Shown here: positions 1 through 12,825 of the stretch, one piece after another
Layout: each line of letters opens with the position of its first letter
Position numbering within the stretch: the first letter of the stretch is position 1
DNA from: Icerya purchasi
Lineage: Eukaryota > Arthropoda > Insecta > Hemiptera > Monophlebidae
Direction: 5' to 3'
Assembly: GCA_039619475.1 (NCBI GenBank)
Contig: CM077115.1
Location: forward strand, 443,828,792-443,892,791
DNA: 64,000 nucleotides
Translations under genes and position numbers: made by a program
The notes under the pieces: model-generated
Database searches by the model: none
What the model saw: only the letters and a program-made list of their open reading frames with translations
Told to the model about the DNA's origin: nothing

Positions 1-3000
1 GTTGGGTTTATTGAAGAACATTGTTACGGTGTTATTAAGGTTTTTTTTTTTTTTTTTTTTGGTATCCCGATCAAATACTGCCGTCAGTAATGAGTTTGTT
101 GTGATCATATCTCTATGAAGGTAACGCTCCTGCCTTTTTTTTTTTTTCGAAATACTTTTTTGTGCCTGGCTTCTCGGCTTCATTCAAACACTTGCGTGAT
201 TGAAGTCATCGGGGCTACTTGTGCTATGTTACTTCCGATTGCGGTAACAACGTAATTAAACATTATGGACTGCGTTCAATCCGATATTATATCACACAAT
301 AGTCACTCAATGTTCGGTTTTTATTGTGACTGTTGAAAATTTTTTGCAGCGTGATATTTTTATTTTTATCGTGTTTATAAAATTTGTATACATAATGTTT
401 ATAAACTGTAAGTTGTTCGGCAATTTGAAATACGAAATGTTGATAACTGCAACGGTATTTCAGAATTGTAAACACATGGCTTACTATTATTGAAAAAGCT
501 AACTGAATGTTTCTTTTTCAGTTTCGTTTATGAAAAATTTGTCGAATTGTGTATATTTTATATAGTGTGCTACATACATTCGCGATATGTATTTTGAAAA
601 ATTAGTATTGAAACACATGTACTAGGTGTTTTCTGTGCTGAAAATCGCGAGCCTGGTTTTGGCGTCGTTCAACTTTTACGGTCTGACGACGAGGAATGTG
701 CATCGTAGTACACTACACGCAGTATGTGGTTACGATGGTGGTCATGTTGGTAATTTTTTCGTCGTTTTTTCCGCTCGATAGTATTAATTAATGATAATTC
801 AGGAGTAAGTTTTTACTCTGTTAAATTGCATCGGGTTTCGTTTAATGCAACTCTTTACTATTATTGATTTTAATTGCAAAATTGTTACTAATCGGTAAAA
901 AAATATTAATTAGTCGTGCGATGATTATTTTTAATCATCGAAATGTTTGATCGTCGAGTATTTTTAGTGTGAGACGGACATTTTTATACTGTTAAAAATC
1001 CAATTAAAGTTTCTATTTTAATTAAAAGATTTTCTAATAATGAAAAAAAAGTTAATAATTATACGATGCCATCGTAAATTTGTAATTTTTTTTTTTTGAA
1101 ACATTATTATTCCGTCTTTACAAAGAAGAAACTTATTTTGATCAAGTTATATTCTTCGGAGTGCGCTAGAGACGTTTGTCTGGTAGTTGCGAATAATTTT
1201 TATCTTCTATAAGTGTCTACACTGTTGTTAGAAAAAAGAAAAAATTTTCCGGTAGTTGGTTTTTGCGAATTTAAATACTCGGTAATAATTTTTTCAACCT
1301 GTACACATAGTGTGTTTATCTTGATAACGATAGATGATCAACGCAGTATGCACATATATCGGGACGGATAGCCAAGAGTTAGTCCAACATTTAGCACTAT
1401 CTCGTGCTCTTATTCATCTTTTACGGAGTTTTTTTTAGACAAATTAAGACGAATAATAATTAGTTTTTTAACGTTTTAAGTGATTAATCGCAGAAAAGAG
1501 TACATAATGCAATGTTGTCTAATTCGCTTTGGAAGGTTCAGAACACCTATTAAATTTTGCTTTCATTATTGAAACTAACATCAAAATCCTTGACAGACAT
1601 TTAAAATGCGTTCAAGATTTCACGATTTTTGGAATTTTAAAGGTGGGTGGGGGGGGGGGGGGGCTCGACGACAATCTATAGGGCACATCTATTTATGGTT
1701 CTTCTATATACTATAAACAAGGAAAAAATTATTAAGTAAATTATGTTTTTCTTCTTCCATTATCATTTTTATAGTTTATTTCCATAAATACGTACAAAGT
1801 TTACCAACTTCTTATAGAAGTATAAAATTACAAAACGGCCAAAAACGGTATTCAAGACGCGTAATAATTGTTCGTCGCACTATGCTTCCAAGTATTTTTA
1901 AATGTGATGTGCAGATGCAGATATAATTTGTGCGTCCCGTATTTTTTTTTTTGATATAATTCCAGTTTTTTTATTAAATAAATTTCTCAACTTCTGCGGT
2001 TGTGAAGCTATCTTTGCTGTTGAATATATCTCTTACGCCCTTATTGATCGTCTCCAGTGAAGTTCGTTATATATTATTTTACGGAAAAGATTGTGAATTT
2101 TTTGAATGATTTTTTGTAAAAACTTTACAATCGATTTTTGTTTAATAAGTAAACCATATTTTTTTTTGTGACGTGGAACATCTTTAAAATTGCTCGTGAA
2201 ACGAAATCGCGCAACGCAACGACTATTATTTTTCATCGCATATATTTATATATATATATTAATACTTAAACCGATATAGGCATTTCACGTTTTTTTTTTT
2301 TTTTAAATATATGGAACCATTCCTGAGGTGTCCAAGCAATGTGCACGAAAATCCGCCTGTGTCCAGGTGCGTTTTTTTTTTTTGCTTACAGTTTCTTTTG
2401 CAGTTATATTATTTTTTAATTTTAATTAATCCATAGATTTATCATGCGATAAGAATAATCTCTACGACGAAGAAGGTGGTTCTGGTTCTCTGTGATATTT
2501 TCCTTTTCTGCTAATAACTGTTGAAGTGTTTAAACCGTATACAGAGCTTATAAATAGCTGCCGTTTTTCAGTTGTGGTACGTTTAAAGGTAGTTTCAAGC
2601 TCTTCTTCATTTTTAAACTTTTCACATATTTTCCGTAATTCGAGTGTTTCCTTTTCTCATTGATTCCTCGCTTTTATCTATTAAATATTTTTTTTCATTA
2701 TTCGAAATTATTCGTTACAGCCAAGTTCATATATATTTTTGCATATTTTCTCTCGGAATTTTCACGCTGGTATATTGTGATTTTTTTAAAATTCGAAGTT
2801 TTTTCGAAAAATCCTAATGGATAATGGGAATTTCAGTATGCGCTGTAAATGCATTACGCCACGACTCAACTTTAATCTTTTATCACTTTTCGGACTAATT
2901 TCCTACGGAAATACATAAGCAAAATGCAGCAAAGAGAAATAAAAAATTGCATTGATTCGTTTATACGTGCAAGCGAGTACACATTGTGGTGTGTACTTTA

Positions 3001-3616
3001 CCTTAACTGTGACCACTTTATTGCAGCGGCAGTTGTGCGTACCAATCAACGCATTACATTCGGGAAGAATGTGATTAAATGATGATGTCATAAGATAGTT
3101 ATGATTTACTTTATATATTGACTTTCGCATTGTTTGTCTCGAGTTTAATCTTTTTCCCTGTTCAAACCTTTGTTAACAAAATGTTTCTGGAACATTTTTT
3201 TTTTTTTCAAAATTATAAATAAATCAAAAAACACTCTAGGTCTTATTCATTTGTGTCGCTCTTGCAATTAAATTGTTAACGTATTTTACTTTAATTTAGT
3301 TTTTAGAGTTATTTCTTCAAATACAATTAATAATACAGTAAATATTAACAAGTATATTTGTATTATATTTTGTTGTTATGCGTATATCTTTCTATACTAT
3401 ATTATGTGCATATATATATATATATAAATTACAATGTAATTATCAGGCCGGCCGCCATTAGAAAAAATGTCCCAATTTTATGTAAAGTTTGTTATATTTT
3501 AATTTTTACTAACTTACAAAAAGAAGATTATACGTTCGTCGTGTATGGTTTTTTTTTGTTTTTTTTTGTAAGCGGGCGGGGTCAACACAGCTCCTCTTGC
3601 TAGGCCAAAATGACCG

Positions 3617-3650
<34 letters not shown>
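1..3650. other. Upstream AT-rich DNA, no gene recognised
   Basis: Only short frames below 85 codons occur and none has a recognisable motif. Notable are poly(T) runs (41-60, 131-146, 2291-2304), a 15-base G run at 1649-1663 preceded by GGTGGGT (quadruplex-prone), and a TA run at 3412. Confidence 0.6.
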
Positions 3651-3653
<3 letters not shown>

Positions 3654-3900
3654 GGCTACGCCATTTACGCCAGGGGTCATCAGGAAAAGTGTCCTGTTAT
3701 GAAATTTGTCTCATATATAAGACTTAAATGAGATATTAGCGCTCCTAAATCCCCTGGTGATGAAAATTGGAACTCATCGGGAAAAGTGTCCTGTCACGAA
3801 AGTTGATAAAATGGTTTTAATGTGATATTAGCGTTCATACATCCCCTGGTGGTGGAAATTGGAATTGAAAGATTTTTTTCTGTCGAACGGCGTAGCCAAT
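3651..3900. repeat. Tandem repeat flanked by inverted GGCTACGCC ends
   Basis: Two direct copies of a unit of about 97 bp (from 3678 and from 3775) share CATCRGGAAAAGTGTCCTGT, ATGAGATATTAGCGYTC-like and ATCCCCTGGTGRTGRAAATT words. The block is enclosed by AATGGCTACGCC at 3651 and GGCGTAGCCAAT at 3889. It follows a (TA)n run and a GCTAGGCCAAAATGACC piece. It looks like a small non-autonomous element. Confidence 0.6.
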
Positions 3901-4229
3901 GAAAAAGTTTACTTTTCTATTATAAGAATTATAGAAGAACTAGACCTGGCAGGGAAGGGGTTTTTGGAAAAATGGTGTACGTGTTCTTTTGGTTATTTAG
4001 CTGTTTGATATTTCTCAAACACGTCACACCGTGAAATCCGGTTAAAGTATCGTTTTCGACATTTATTTATCAAAGTACATTTCTATTATCAATTTAAATA
4101 ATTCCAATCCTGTACGTAGTGGGGTAATCTTCGGATTCGGACATCGCACAGAGCACTAACACTTACCGGACATAACAGTAATGCGAAGAATTCAATATTT
4201 TTTTTCTCCTCCCAATTTATCACTTTTTG

Positions 4230-5120
4230 GCCAGCTTGATTTTGCTTTTATTCGTATTTCGTAATTTGACGTATCTTTTTAGGATTGGTACAGTTGTCTG
4301 CACTCGACTGAATCTGGATTTGTAATATATTGTTAATGGCGATGTTTTCAGATCTGTTAGGATCGCATTTAATGAAGTTTTTTTTCTAAAATGCTTCAGC
4401 GACACCGCTATAAAATTCACACGTGATGCTGCTACGTACTATTCCCAAACGTGCCAGATGAATATGAGTGCGGTGGTACCCGAATCTAATTCTACATATG
4501 GTTATTATATATAATAGTCTATATCTGAACCATGGGTGCCGATCGTTTGATTTATTAAGATTATCATATGGGGCTTGCATTTGTGCTATTTGGTCTCTCT
4601 GTATGATGGCTACCACGTGTTCTTTCCAGTTTATTTGTTCTATTATATAATTCTCCGACCTTGTTCGAGTGTATCAGCTATCTCGTTTCCTCCACGGATT
4701 CGGACACGAGCCGGAGATTCCAAAGCTGTACAGTGGTTTCTTGTTCTTTTAACAACTTATGTGCTATTTTCCGATTTTTGTTTCAAAATTGATCAGATTT
4801 TTTGGGAAATACAGCTTTTGATTTTTTTCAGTACCCTAAGTATAATTATTTTTTATATACATATTCTAATGCTGTATTATTTATGTGGCTCCCCATGTAA
4901 CTGTCGCAAGTTTTTCTTTTGTCTGTCGCTTAAGTGTGTTATTGCGATCCGGTTTTTTTTTATGTTTTTTGAGAGGTTGAAATATGATGTTTTATCTGTC
5001 ACGATGGTAATTAGTTTTTTGTTTGCCTGTTTTCTAATGCTCCGTTGTCTATTGATATGTTTCGATGGAGTTTTAAGCATCGTAGAAATTCGTATACAAA
5101 TTTTCACTCGGGAGGAGGAT
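4230..5120 (-). mobile_element. LINE relic with RNase H-domain remnant
   Basis: On the - strand the frame at about 4670-4720 reads VRIRGNEIADTLEQ, close to the GIxGNExAD motif that ends RNase H domains of I/Loa/Jockey-type LINEs. Downstream on - is ICRIRFGYHRTHIHLARLG (about 4440-4500), matching the post-RNase H region (CRLRxGH...HLxRLG) of such ORF2 proteins, then VAEAF and further pieces to about 4240. Stops and frame changes interrupt it. The stretch upstream on - (4790-5107) is open but not recognisable and is included only as probable element sequence. An ORF of 184 codons on + is a shadow. Confidence 0.7.
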
Positions 5121-5129
5121 GAATATTGA

Positions 5130-6165
5130 ACGAAAACTTATTCAAAAAATAGAAAATGATTTTAGCACTGACCGGGGGAGGAGCCTAGTACTTGGTTACT
5201 GAACCAGACGCTAACCGCTGCCGGAGGACGTAGCGATGTAAATTCCAGTTATGGAATTTTTTCGATTTGTGTATGTATGCATATTTGATTCAGTCGTCCA
5301 CGGGTTATGTTGAAAAAATATTTTTGATGTTTACGTTTGTACTGTTTATAATTTTTGCAGAGGTTTGAGAACCATTGCTTAATTTCAAATGTAAATGTTA
5401 CACGGAGAGAGCAGTTTTTATAATTAAACGGTTAACAAATTAGAGTGATTATACGAAAAAAGTTTTATTCGCTGCTTGATATTAAGCTGGGGGGGGGGGG
5501 GGATATTAACGAAACGATTTAATAATACGACAAAGGTGAAAACACGAGACACTGCGTTGCGAAGATAGTTGACAGCGAGACAAAAGGAAGCCAGTATTAT
5601 TTCCAGATGTCTGGAAACGACGACGGACGAATAAGTAAAAAGCAACACTGACCTAGCCCCGACACTTTCCAAGAAAAACAACAAAGAAAAGAAAGGATCT
5701 CTCTTATAGCTGCTTCAGACGATTCGCGGTTAGCCTACACAATGACCGTTCAAACGTAGTGTGCTAGGCGTAACTATATACATATATAATATAACAAAAA
5801 AGCCATAAATGAACGCAGAATAACGTAACGGTAAAATTGCTAAATGTATTTATTTACCGCTTTGCAAGGTGCAGGAAATGAAATAGGCCCTTCTTTATCT
5901 TTTCGTGTTAGGGTTATTCGAATGCAATTAGTAAAAATATCGGATGAAGTATTAAAAAAAAGAAAAAAAAAAAAGATACGCGAATAGAATTTTTTTTTCG
6001 CAATCTCATCTCAATGGTAGTGATGAAACTGTAAGAACAAGTTAGTTCAAAATTTTTCGTCAAATTTTGTTAATGTATTGATATGTAATTTTTTTGACTT
6101 TAATATGGTATTTCTTATCAGCGGGGGAGAGTACATTGTGAAGAAGGGTCAGCAAAAAAAGGTCT
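5130..6165. other. Non-coding DNA, no gene recognised
   Basis: Contains a GC-richer block at 5165-5235 (GACCGGGGGAGGAGCC and GGTTACTGAACC, a small hairpin) of unknown nature, and a 13-base G run at 5490-5502. The 86-codon frame on - at 5424-5684 crosses the G run and has no motif. Confidence 0.5.
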
Positions 6166-6169
6166 TCTG

Positions 6170-6840
6170 CTCGGACAAAATATAAACAAGTTCAGTCAAG
6201 CATGATGTTTCATGTGCCGATTATTCCATATTTTAAACTATAGTTTACGTATACGTAATACTAAATTCAAAACAAACAGATCTGATTTTTTGCACCGTTA
6301 AGGAGAGATACGTTATTTTTTACGCTTTTTTGAACTATTCGCCAACATCGAACGTTTCCTTAAAGAAATGAAGTACGGTTTCGATTCCCGACCAATAGCA
6401 ATCTTTCTATTAATATATCACATGATATTTAAAAAATTTCAAGCTTTCAGCGTCTTGAGGAGCTGATTTTAAAGTTGGAAATCCAGATGTTCCAAACTGT
6501 ACGAAGTTGAGCGTATTGTTCAAAATTTTTAGCTATAATATTCACTTCACAAAAGGGGACGGGGGGGCTACATGTCACTTATCACGTTTTTTTTTGAACT
6601 TTTCGTAAACTTCAAAAGTTGTTCCCGACAAATTTCCATTGATGTATCACATGGCGGGAGGGTTTAATTTTAAGGTTGAAAACAACCCGGATGTTCCAAA
6701 TTAGAGAAATATACGGATATGCATATTTTTTAAACTTTGTTCAAAGTTTTTAGCTATAATACTTACTGACCGTAAAAAAATATATATATTTCGAAACTTT
6801 CAAGCTTTTTCGGCGCCCCGAGGAGAGGGTCTAAATATAA
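6170..6840 (+). repeat. Dispersed repeat family, copy 1 with internal duplication
   Basis: Blocks such as CATGATGTTTCATG, AGATCTGATTTTTTGCACC, TTGAACTATTCGCCAAC and ATATATCACATGATAT also occur, reverse-complemented, at 35160-35510. Within this copy a unit recurs: GATGTTCCAAA and TTTTTAGCTATAATA with TTCAC/TTAC at 6487-6545 and 6688-6765. No coding frame or termini are visible, so the class of element is unknown. Confidence 0.65.
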
Positions 6841-7029
6841 AATTGTAAGCTCGGCTATAGTTTTCCTACAAAGCGGTCCTTTATTTTCATGTATTTGAGA
6901 TACGTTTTAGTTTCCTCAACTGTTTCACCCTGGCTGCTGCTTACGTGAACATCCTTTTCTTTTAGCTGTTTTTGAGCCCAAATGGGGTGGGGGGTTCTAT
7001 ATGTAATTTTTTGATTTCATGAAATGGTT

Positions 7030-7160
7030 TCTGCGCTTTAATATTTTGTAAAGGGTTTATTTATCGGGTGATGAGTTATGAATTTTTAAATGATTTCTGA
7101 GGTCTGTTTAAATTCCATATTATTTACCGTCGACGGTTTTTATTGGAAACTAAAGCGGGA
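7030..7160 (+). mobile_element. Helitron-related interior fragment
   Basis: The block GTGATGAGTTATGAATTTTT followed by TTTCTGAGGTC and AAATTCCATATTAT then a GACGGTTTTT is also present, with mismatches, at 45805-45885 inside the complete Helitron-like element. Neither terminus is visible here, so this is a decayed fragment. Confidence 0.55.
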
Positions 7161-7164
7161 TATT

Positions 7165-8940
7165 ATTTTCAATAGAAAAATAGAGCGAAGACAACAGTGT
7201 CATCAACATTAGTGCGTGATAGAGATGTAAGTATCAGATTGTTTTTGGAAATGTGACTATAATTTTTACGATGATTTATATCTTCGTACTCTTCAGAAAC
7301 GCGTGTATCACGATTTTCTTGAGTGCTTTCCATTCAGGGAGCTTAAGAAGATTTTTGAAGTGTTCTCTATGCGAAATCTGCCGATGGCGGCGAATTGAAA
7401 GAATTTGCTAATGGTAATGAAGTGAAGTTTCCTGATGACCACCAGGTTGGTGCATAATACTCTATGGTACTCCGAGTCCGTGGTTAATTATTAGAGGGGA
7501 AAAGACGCTGAATTATAAAATTTGCCAATTTTTTTGCGTTTAATATTACAATTCCTTCTAAATTTTAAAGAGCAAATAGGGGCGATGGAATAAATGAATA
7601 AATTATTTGTTGCGATCGTGTGATTGGGCTTTTTGTGGTGTGTTCGAATCTCTCAAAGAGGCGCCTTTTATTACCGACATGTTACAACTTCAGCAGCTGA
7701 AGTAGTACGGATTTTCTTATCGATATCGCCTAGAGATGATTTGTTTTGTTTAATTCGTTAGGCTGCAGTTAAAATTTGGATGAGTTATGTGTTCATTTCT
7801 CGTGAATATTAAAACGGTCAAATTGAAATATTTCTCGAGTACTGTATGTATAAGTATTTTTTAAAGTAGAATCATTTTTAATATTGACCAAAAACGCACG
7901 ATGATACTAAATTGTGAGAGGTTTGGAATAGTAAAAAATGCGAGGTAAAGTTAAAGGTACTTGTAATTAAATGAGGCCGTTTCTAAATCGAAATTCGGTC
8001 ATCCTTTAGGCGGCGCGAAAACCGTAGAAGAAAGAATGAAAATACAATTTGTAGAAAATTACGGGGGGGGGGGTCGTGATAAGCATAAATTAAATGCAAA
8101 TAGATAAAAGACAGTTTGAATTTTAATGGGCTGATGTTGGAACGTTTGCAGGTTTTAAGTGTGAATTGTGCACAATTAGAAGAGATAATTCTCTTCCAGC
8201 ATTACCTCGGCTTCAAAGAAAAATTTTACAGATAACGGTGATGAGCATAGATCGAGAGGGGGGTGCTTTTCTGCGTGTAAACACAACATTAGACGAAGTT
8301 TTTTCCAAATTGAAATTCGATCTACCGGCCGCCGGTGGTGGCGGTAGTCCTATTCTTATTATAATAAAAATCCTGACGCTATGCAGTGACGGTTGTCGCT
8401 TCGAAGAGAACTTTCATTGGTCTAAGTATACCGTCCGATCCGCGAAATTTGTGATTTTATATTTTGTTATTATTGCAGTTTATTAATTGAACTCTCGGGG
8501 TTTTTAACCGAATTTCAATTAGGGGTTAATTGTCTGTGTAAATTTTGAATTTGTCACTGTCGTGAATTTAATTAAACATTTTACATTGAGGAAAATTTCG
8601 ATCTGAAATTTAATATACTAAGCAAAAATTGTATAGTATAAGCGAGTCAATTAGCCCGAGAGAATATGGATGATTACTTTAATTCGTAAATGTAGAAAAT
8701 GGAGATGTAAGCGATTACTACGTATATATTATTTTTAGGAAAAATATACATTTTTATAAATAACAGTTTTCGTGACTAAATTTTTATTCCGGGAACCATT
8801 ATAACTTTTAAATTCTTTTAAATTACGTTTTTTTACATTTTTCTTATTCTTATTGAGTCCGAAGTTTTATAATCGGATGTTTTTATTGGGGTCTTTTGAA
8901 AAAGTTTTGTTCTACATTTTTTCTTCCGTCCAGTAAATTA
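7165..8940. other. Non-coding DNA with one unexplained 106-codon frame
   Basis: The + frame 8166-8486 starts MCTIRRDNSLPALPRLQRK and contains a PAAGGGGS run. No domain is recognised and no supporting splice sites or neighbours were seen, so I do not call it a gene. Confidence 0.4.
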
Positions 8941-9390
8941 TAGCTCTTCATTAAATGACTCACTTCAGACTACGGCTTAATTCCCGTTTTTCTAATTTTA
9001 CTTCTTTATTCAACCACCTCTTTCTTAGCGTCCGTGATTTTCTTAAACGCTCCACAATCTCTGCTATTTGTCCCCTTTCTCCGTTTTCATTTGCGCCTTA
9101 TGCTCTTTTTTACCCCCCCCCCCCCCTATATAGTTCCCTTGTGATGCTGATTTCTATTGAATGTTCGGCCCTTTTCTGTTTAACAACCGTCATTCTATTT
9201 TCTTCTAAAACCTAGTATCATCCCTACTTCTTATTATAGTGCTTCTTATATTCTCTCATTTCCTTTTGTTTCTGTCATTCCTACCCTCAGATTATTTTTA
9301 CCCTTTATCCTTAAACGTTTAAGAATAGAACTTTCTTCTTTTTATACCATTTCTTAGACTGGTGTCCTCGTTGAGGAACCTAGTTATAAA
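8941..9390. repeat. Pyrimidine-rich dispersed repeat, copy A
   Basis: Shares, in order and with mismatches, AAATGACTCACTTC, CTCCACAATCTC, TTGAATGTTCGGCCCTTTTC, CTTCTTATATTCTCTCATTT and a GTGTCCTCGTTGAGG end with 18500-19010. The - strand is purine-rich and may be decayed coding sequence of a retroelement, but I recognise no protein. Confidence 0.6.
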
Positions 9391-12300
9391 AAAAAAAAAA
9401 AAAACAATAAAAAGGCACTAAAATAGTCAACCTCGGTTTAATTTTTTTTTGTTTTTTCTCTACTTCACAGCTGTATTTTTTGGTACACGTATAGCGTGCG
9501 CTAGAGTTAATTTCTTCATCATATTTTAATCGAAAACTTTGTCGTCTTTCGATGACGATTACCACCTCGCGGTAATAATTTACACGAGTATGTTTATGTT
9601 ATGCTGGAAAGTGTGTGTATTTCTGAAGAAGGTAAACGGTCAAATTAGATATAACTCTCAGTGTCGGATAGAAGCACGTTCTTGACAGCGAAAAGTTTGT
9701 TAGGGTAGTCAGGACGAGGGGGGGTATTAGGGGGTTCTTGGCCTGTTGCGGAGTTCCAACGTTTAAGAATCGCTTAAAAATATCGCGTTCATTTCCTAAA
9801 GAATCTTGCAATGTTTATTTTCGTGTACTCTTTCTTTCATTGCCGATGTTCCGACCCCGGCAGTCCCGTAGCCGTACAGTTTGAGCGATAAATTCTCGTT
9901 AACCCGTTAAGCATTTTTGTGCCACTATCTGCACAAACCCGGTCGTTCCATTTTCTCACGCACATCAGCCTTCACCTCTGCCGCCGACAACTTTCAATAA
10001 ACGACTTTCCGAACTCTGCTGTATTCCACTTCCAGCTGGATGACCAAAAACTTTTAACCGTTTAGTGCACCACCGGATTTTCCCCCTATTATCGATAGTT
10101 TCTGCGCCTTGCTGAGCTGTATACTGTTTCTTTTCTTTAATTTTCTTTATCTACAAATCTCTATTCTACATTGCTCTGATTACGATCAACAATAACGTAT
10201 ACTTCCTAATTTCTATTGGCCCCTCCGGGGAGGATTATCTTTCCTAAATATATTTGATCTTCGGAATCGAATACGATGGCGAATAGTAATTACATTATAG
10301 AAATCTGTGAATGTAGAGGTGGATCTAAAATAGAAAAGAACTGGTCCGCTAAATGTTCTCTTCAGATCTGCTTTAGTCCAGGAAAGGAGCTTAATATTCC
10401 ATAATATCATCGTCTCCGTTATACTTCATCACGAAAGCACATGGGATTCTTAGTTTACTTCATGTTTTAGTGTCGCGTAGAGTTTGCTGTTACGTTGCTT
10501 TTGTTAGTAGAAATTTTTTTCTGATATTATTATTTATAAGTTACTAGTTACTAAACGAACTAGTTCAAAAGCGTTTTTGTATAAGACACGTTAAATAACT
10601 GTCGCCATCATCGGGTGAAAGGCTTTTCGACAGGATATTAATGTCGGCATCTTCTTGATGAACAAATGTGTCGTATTCTGTAATAATTTAATTAAAAAAA
10701 TTGAAATAAGTGTAAACCTGTTTCGGCGGATACGCGTGTCTGTTACTTTTTCAGCACCACCTTGCATTTTTCACTCCGATTCGACTTTCTTGATAATTCG
10801 GTCTAACATTGATTCGACTTTCTGGGTTTTACGAGATACGAAGAAATATGAAATACACCTGGTTGGTATATGTCTTTAATAATTCGCGAGAAATACATAC
10901 CCGGAATGTCTTCGGAAATGTTAAGTCTATTTTTCTATCAGTTAAATTTTCTTCTTTTTTTTTTTAATATCAATAAACTTACGTTATATTTTCACGCCGC
11001 TGGTTTTGCAAACAATATAAGAAGACGTCGATTAAAAACATTTTTCCATATCGGAACAATATACAAATTGAGAATTTCAGATTTTTCTTTAGAATCTAAA
11101 AATGAAGCCACTGAATTTCAGCTAAACCAAGCGCACTTAAATAGAGTGTTCTGCACTCCGCGAAGTTAACACTAGTCACTGTGTTTTTAAGGGGGTTTAA
11201 TGCATTTTTATTTTATTAAAGTTTAACAGGCGATAGTGATAAGTAGTAGTATTAGTAATAGGCAAATGGATAAAAAAAAAAAAAATGTATACGCCGCATT
11301 CTACGTCATTTGATGTCCGAGAGGTTTTCGTAATATGTTAAAAAGCAACTAGAATATTTCGACCAATCTCTTCGGTTCTCGCAGAAGAATGCTCTTTTTA
11401 TATTATAGGCCATCTTTTTTTCCCCCTTCTACCGATCAATTCTTCTCATACATTCCCGGATTCATAACCTTTTTTTCCCTTTGTTATTCTATCCGAATCG
11501 AACTCTTACGGATACCCGGACAAATGACTCTCAATGACTTGGCGCATCTACCAACACCTATCTTTTACTGTTTGTGTTTTCAGCGTTTTTGAATCTCACA
11601 ATATTACATTTAAATTTTACGGTACAGTTATTATAACTTCTCCATTCTCATATCCTAATTTCCACGTGACTGTTGTTTTATCCTCATCCATGTTTTCTCA
11701 AATTTCTTTCTTCGAGGCGTCCAACTTTCTGCGAAATCTCTGGTACTTTAAACAAATTTTTCTTTCTACTTCGTTGTTCTGTTTCTCCACTTGTGTAACG
11801 TTTCTTCTATTCTCTCCATTCGTTTCGTTCATATGCGCCGCTGATCACTCCCATTTGAAAATGCGTTCTCCCATCGCTAATCCTCTTTCTCCTCCTTTCG
11901 CTAACGGATTCTGTTCTACTTTCATCATTTGTTGTCACACCGCCAGCCCCTTTGCGTTCCTTCTGTCTGCTACCTTTTACTACATCTGATTCACTTTTCC
12001 TTCGCGGTTCCTAGAGTAGTAATAATATCCATGTCAACGAACACGAATCACGAACAATTTCACTCGTGAAACGTAAATAATACATTTATGGAATAATATG
12101 GAGTAGTGATTCTAGAAATACAGTTGAAGCGTGACTTGCATCCCCTCAAATTCGGATTTCAGTTTCTTAATAATTCGTCGAAAATTCGTGCGTCATGTAT
12201 TGATTTGCATACTCGATTTTCTAGAGGTCACAGAAATTATTACTGCACTCTCGCCACGAGAATTACGATCAAAGTTTTTAAATCTTTCATCTCGCCACAG

Positions 12301-12825
12301 AACGCGTTGAATGAACGCACAACAAAAATCCCGCCATTATATGTGCATATTTGTCACGAAATTTTTTTGCTATATACTCTGTGAGTATGATTATCATCCA
12401 TACAGACACACAGTCACGACCTGTAAACACAGTTTTTTAACTTTTTCCTCTCCTTCAGATCTCTCTACTTCTCTACGTTACGTTGTCCATGCACATTGAT
12501 TAACGTTTAACTCGAATCATTATATCGCTCGATGCGAATTAATAAAAATAACGTTTTTTACAAAAATTTACTTGAACTGGAATGACATTATTTGTGTGTA
12601 GATGAAAATGTGTAACGAAATTCGGTCTGCCGCCTCCTACGTGTAAATACATATATCCGAAAGACTAAAATGTTTTTTTCTTTTTTTTTCTTTGTTTGCC
12701 TATTCTCGGATATATACATTTCTCGTTAAATTTCGATTTCGGTTAAAAAGAGCGCCACTGCCGGAATATCTAGTACTTTAAAAGTTGAAAACAGATTTGT
12801 TTTATTGTATTTATGCATTTTTCGT
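9391..12825. other. Non-coding DNA, partly C/T-rich
   Basis: No recognisable protein was found on either strand. 11390-12000 is C/T-rich, resembling the texture of the 8.9- and 18.5-kb repeats; its 151-codon + frame is Ser/Phe-rich without motifs. Confidence 0.5.

Noticed and set aside
4575..5129. 184-codon + frame
   Set aside because: It is antisense to the LINE RNase H remnant and is Phe/Leu/Tyr-rich without motifs.
6370..6400. TTTCGATTCCCG resembling a tRNA B box
   Set aside because: It lies in the dispersed repeat family; the 35-kb copy lacks the match and no cloverleaf forms.
8166..8486. 106-codon + frame as a gene
   Set aside because: No recognisable domain, no poly(A) signal, splice context or neighbour supports it.
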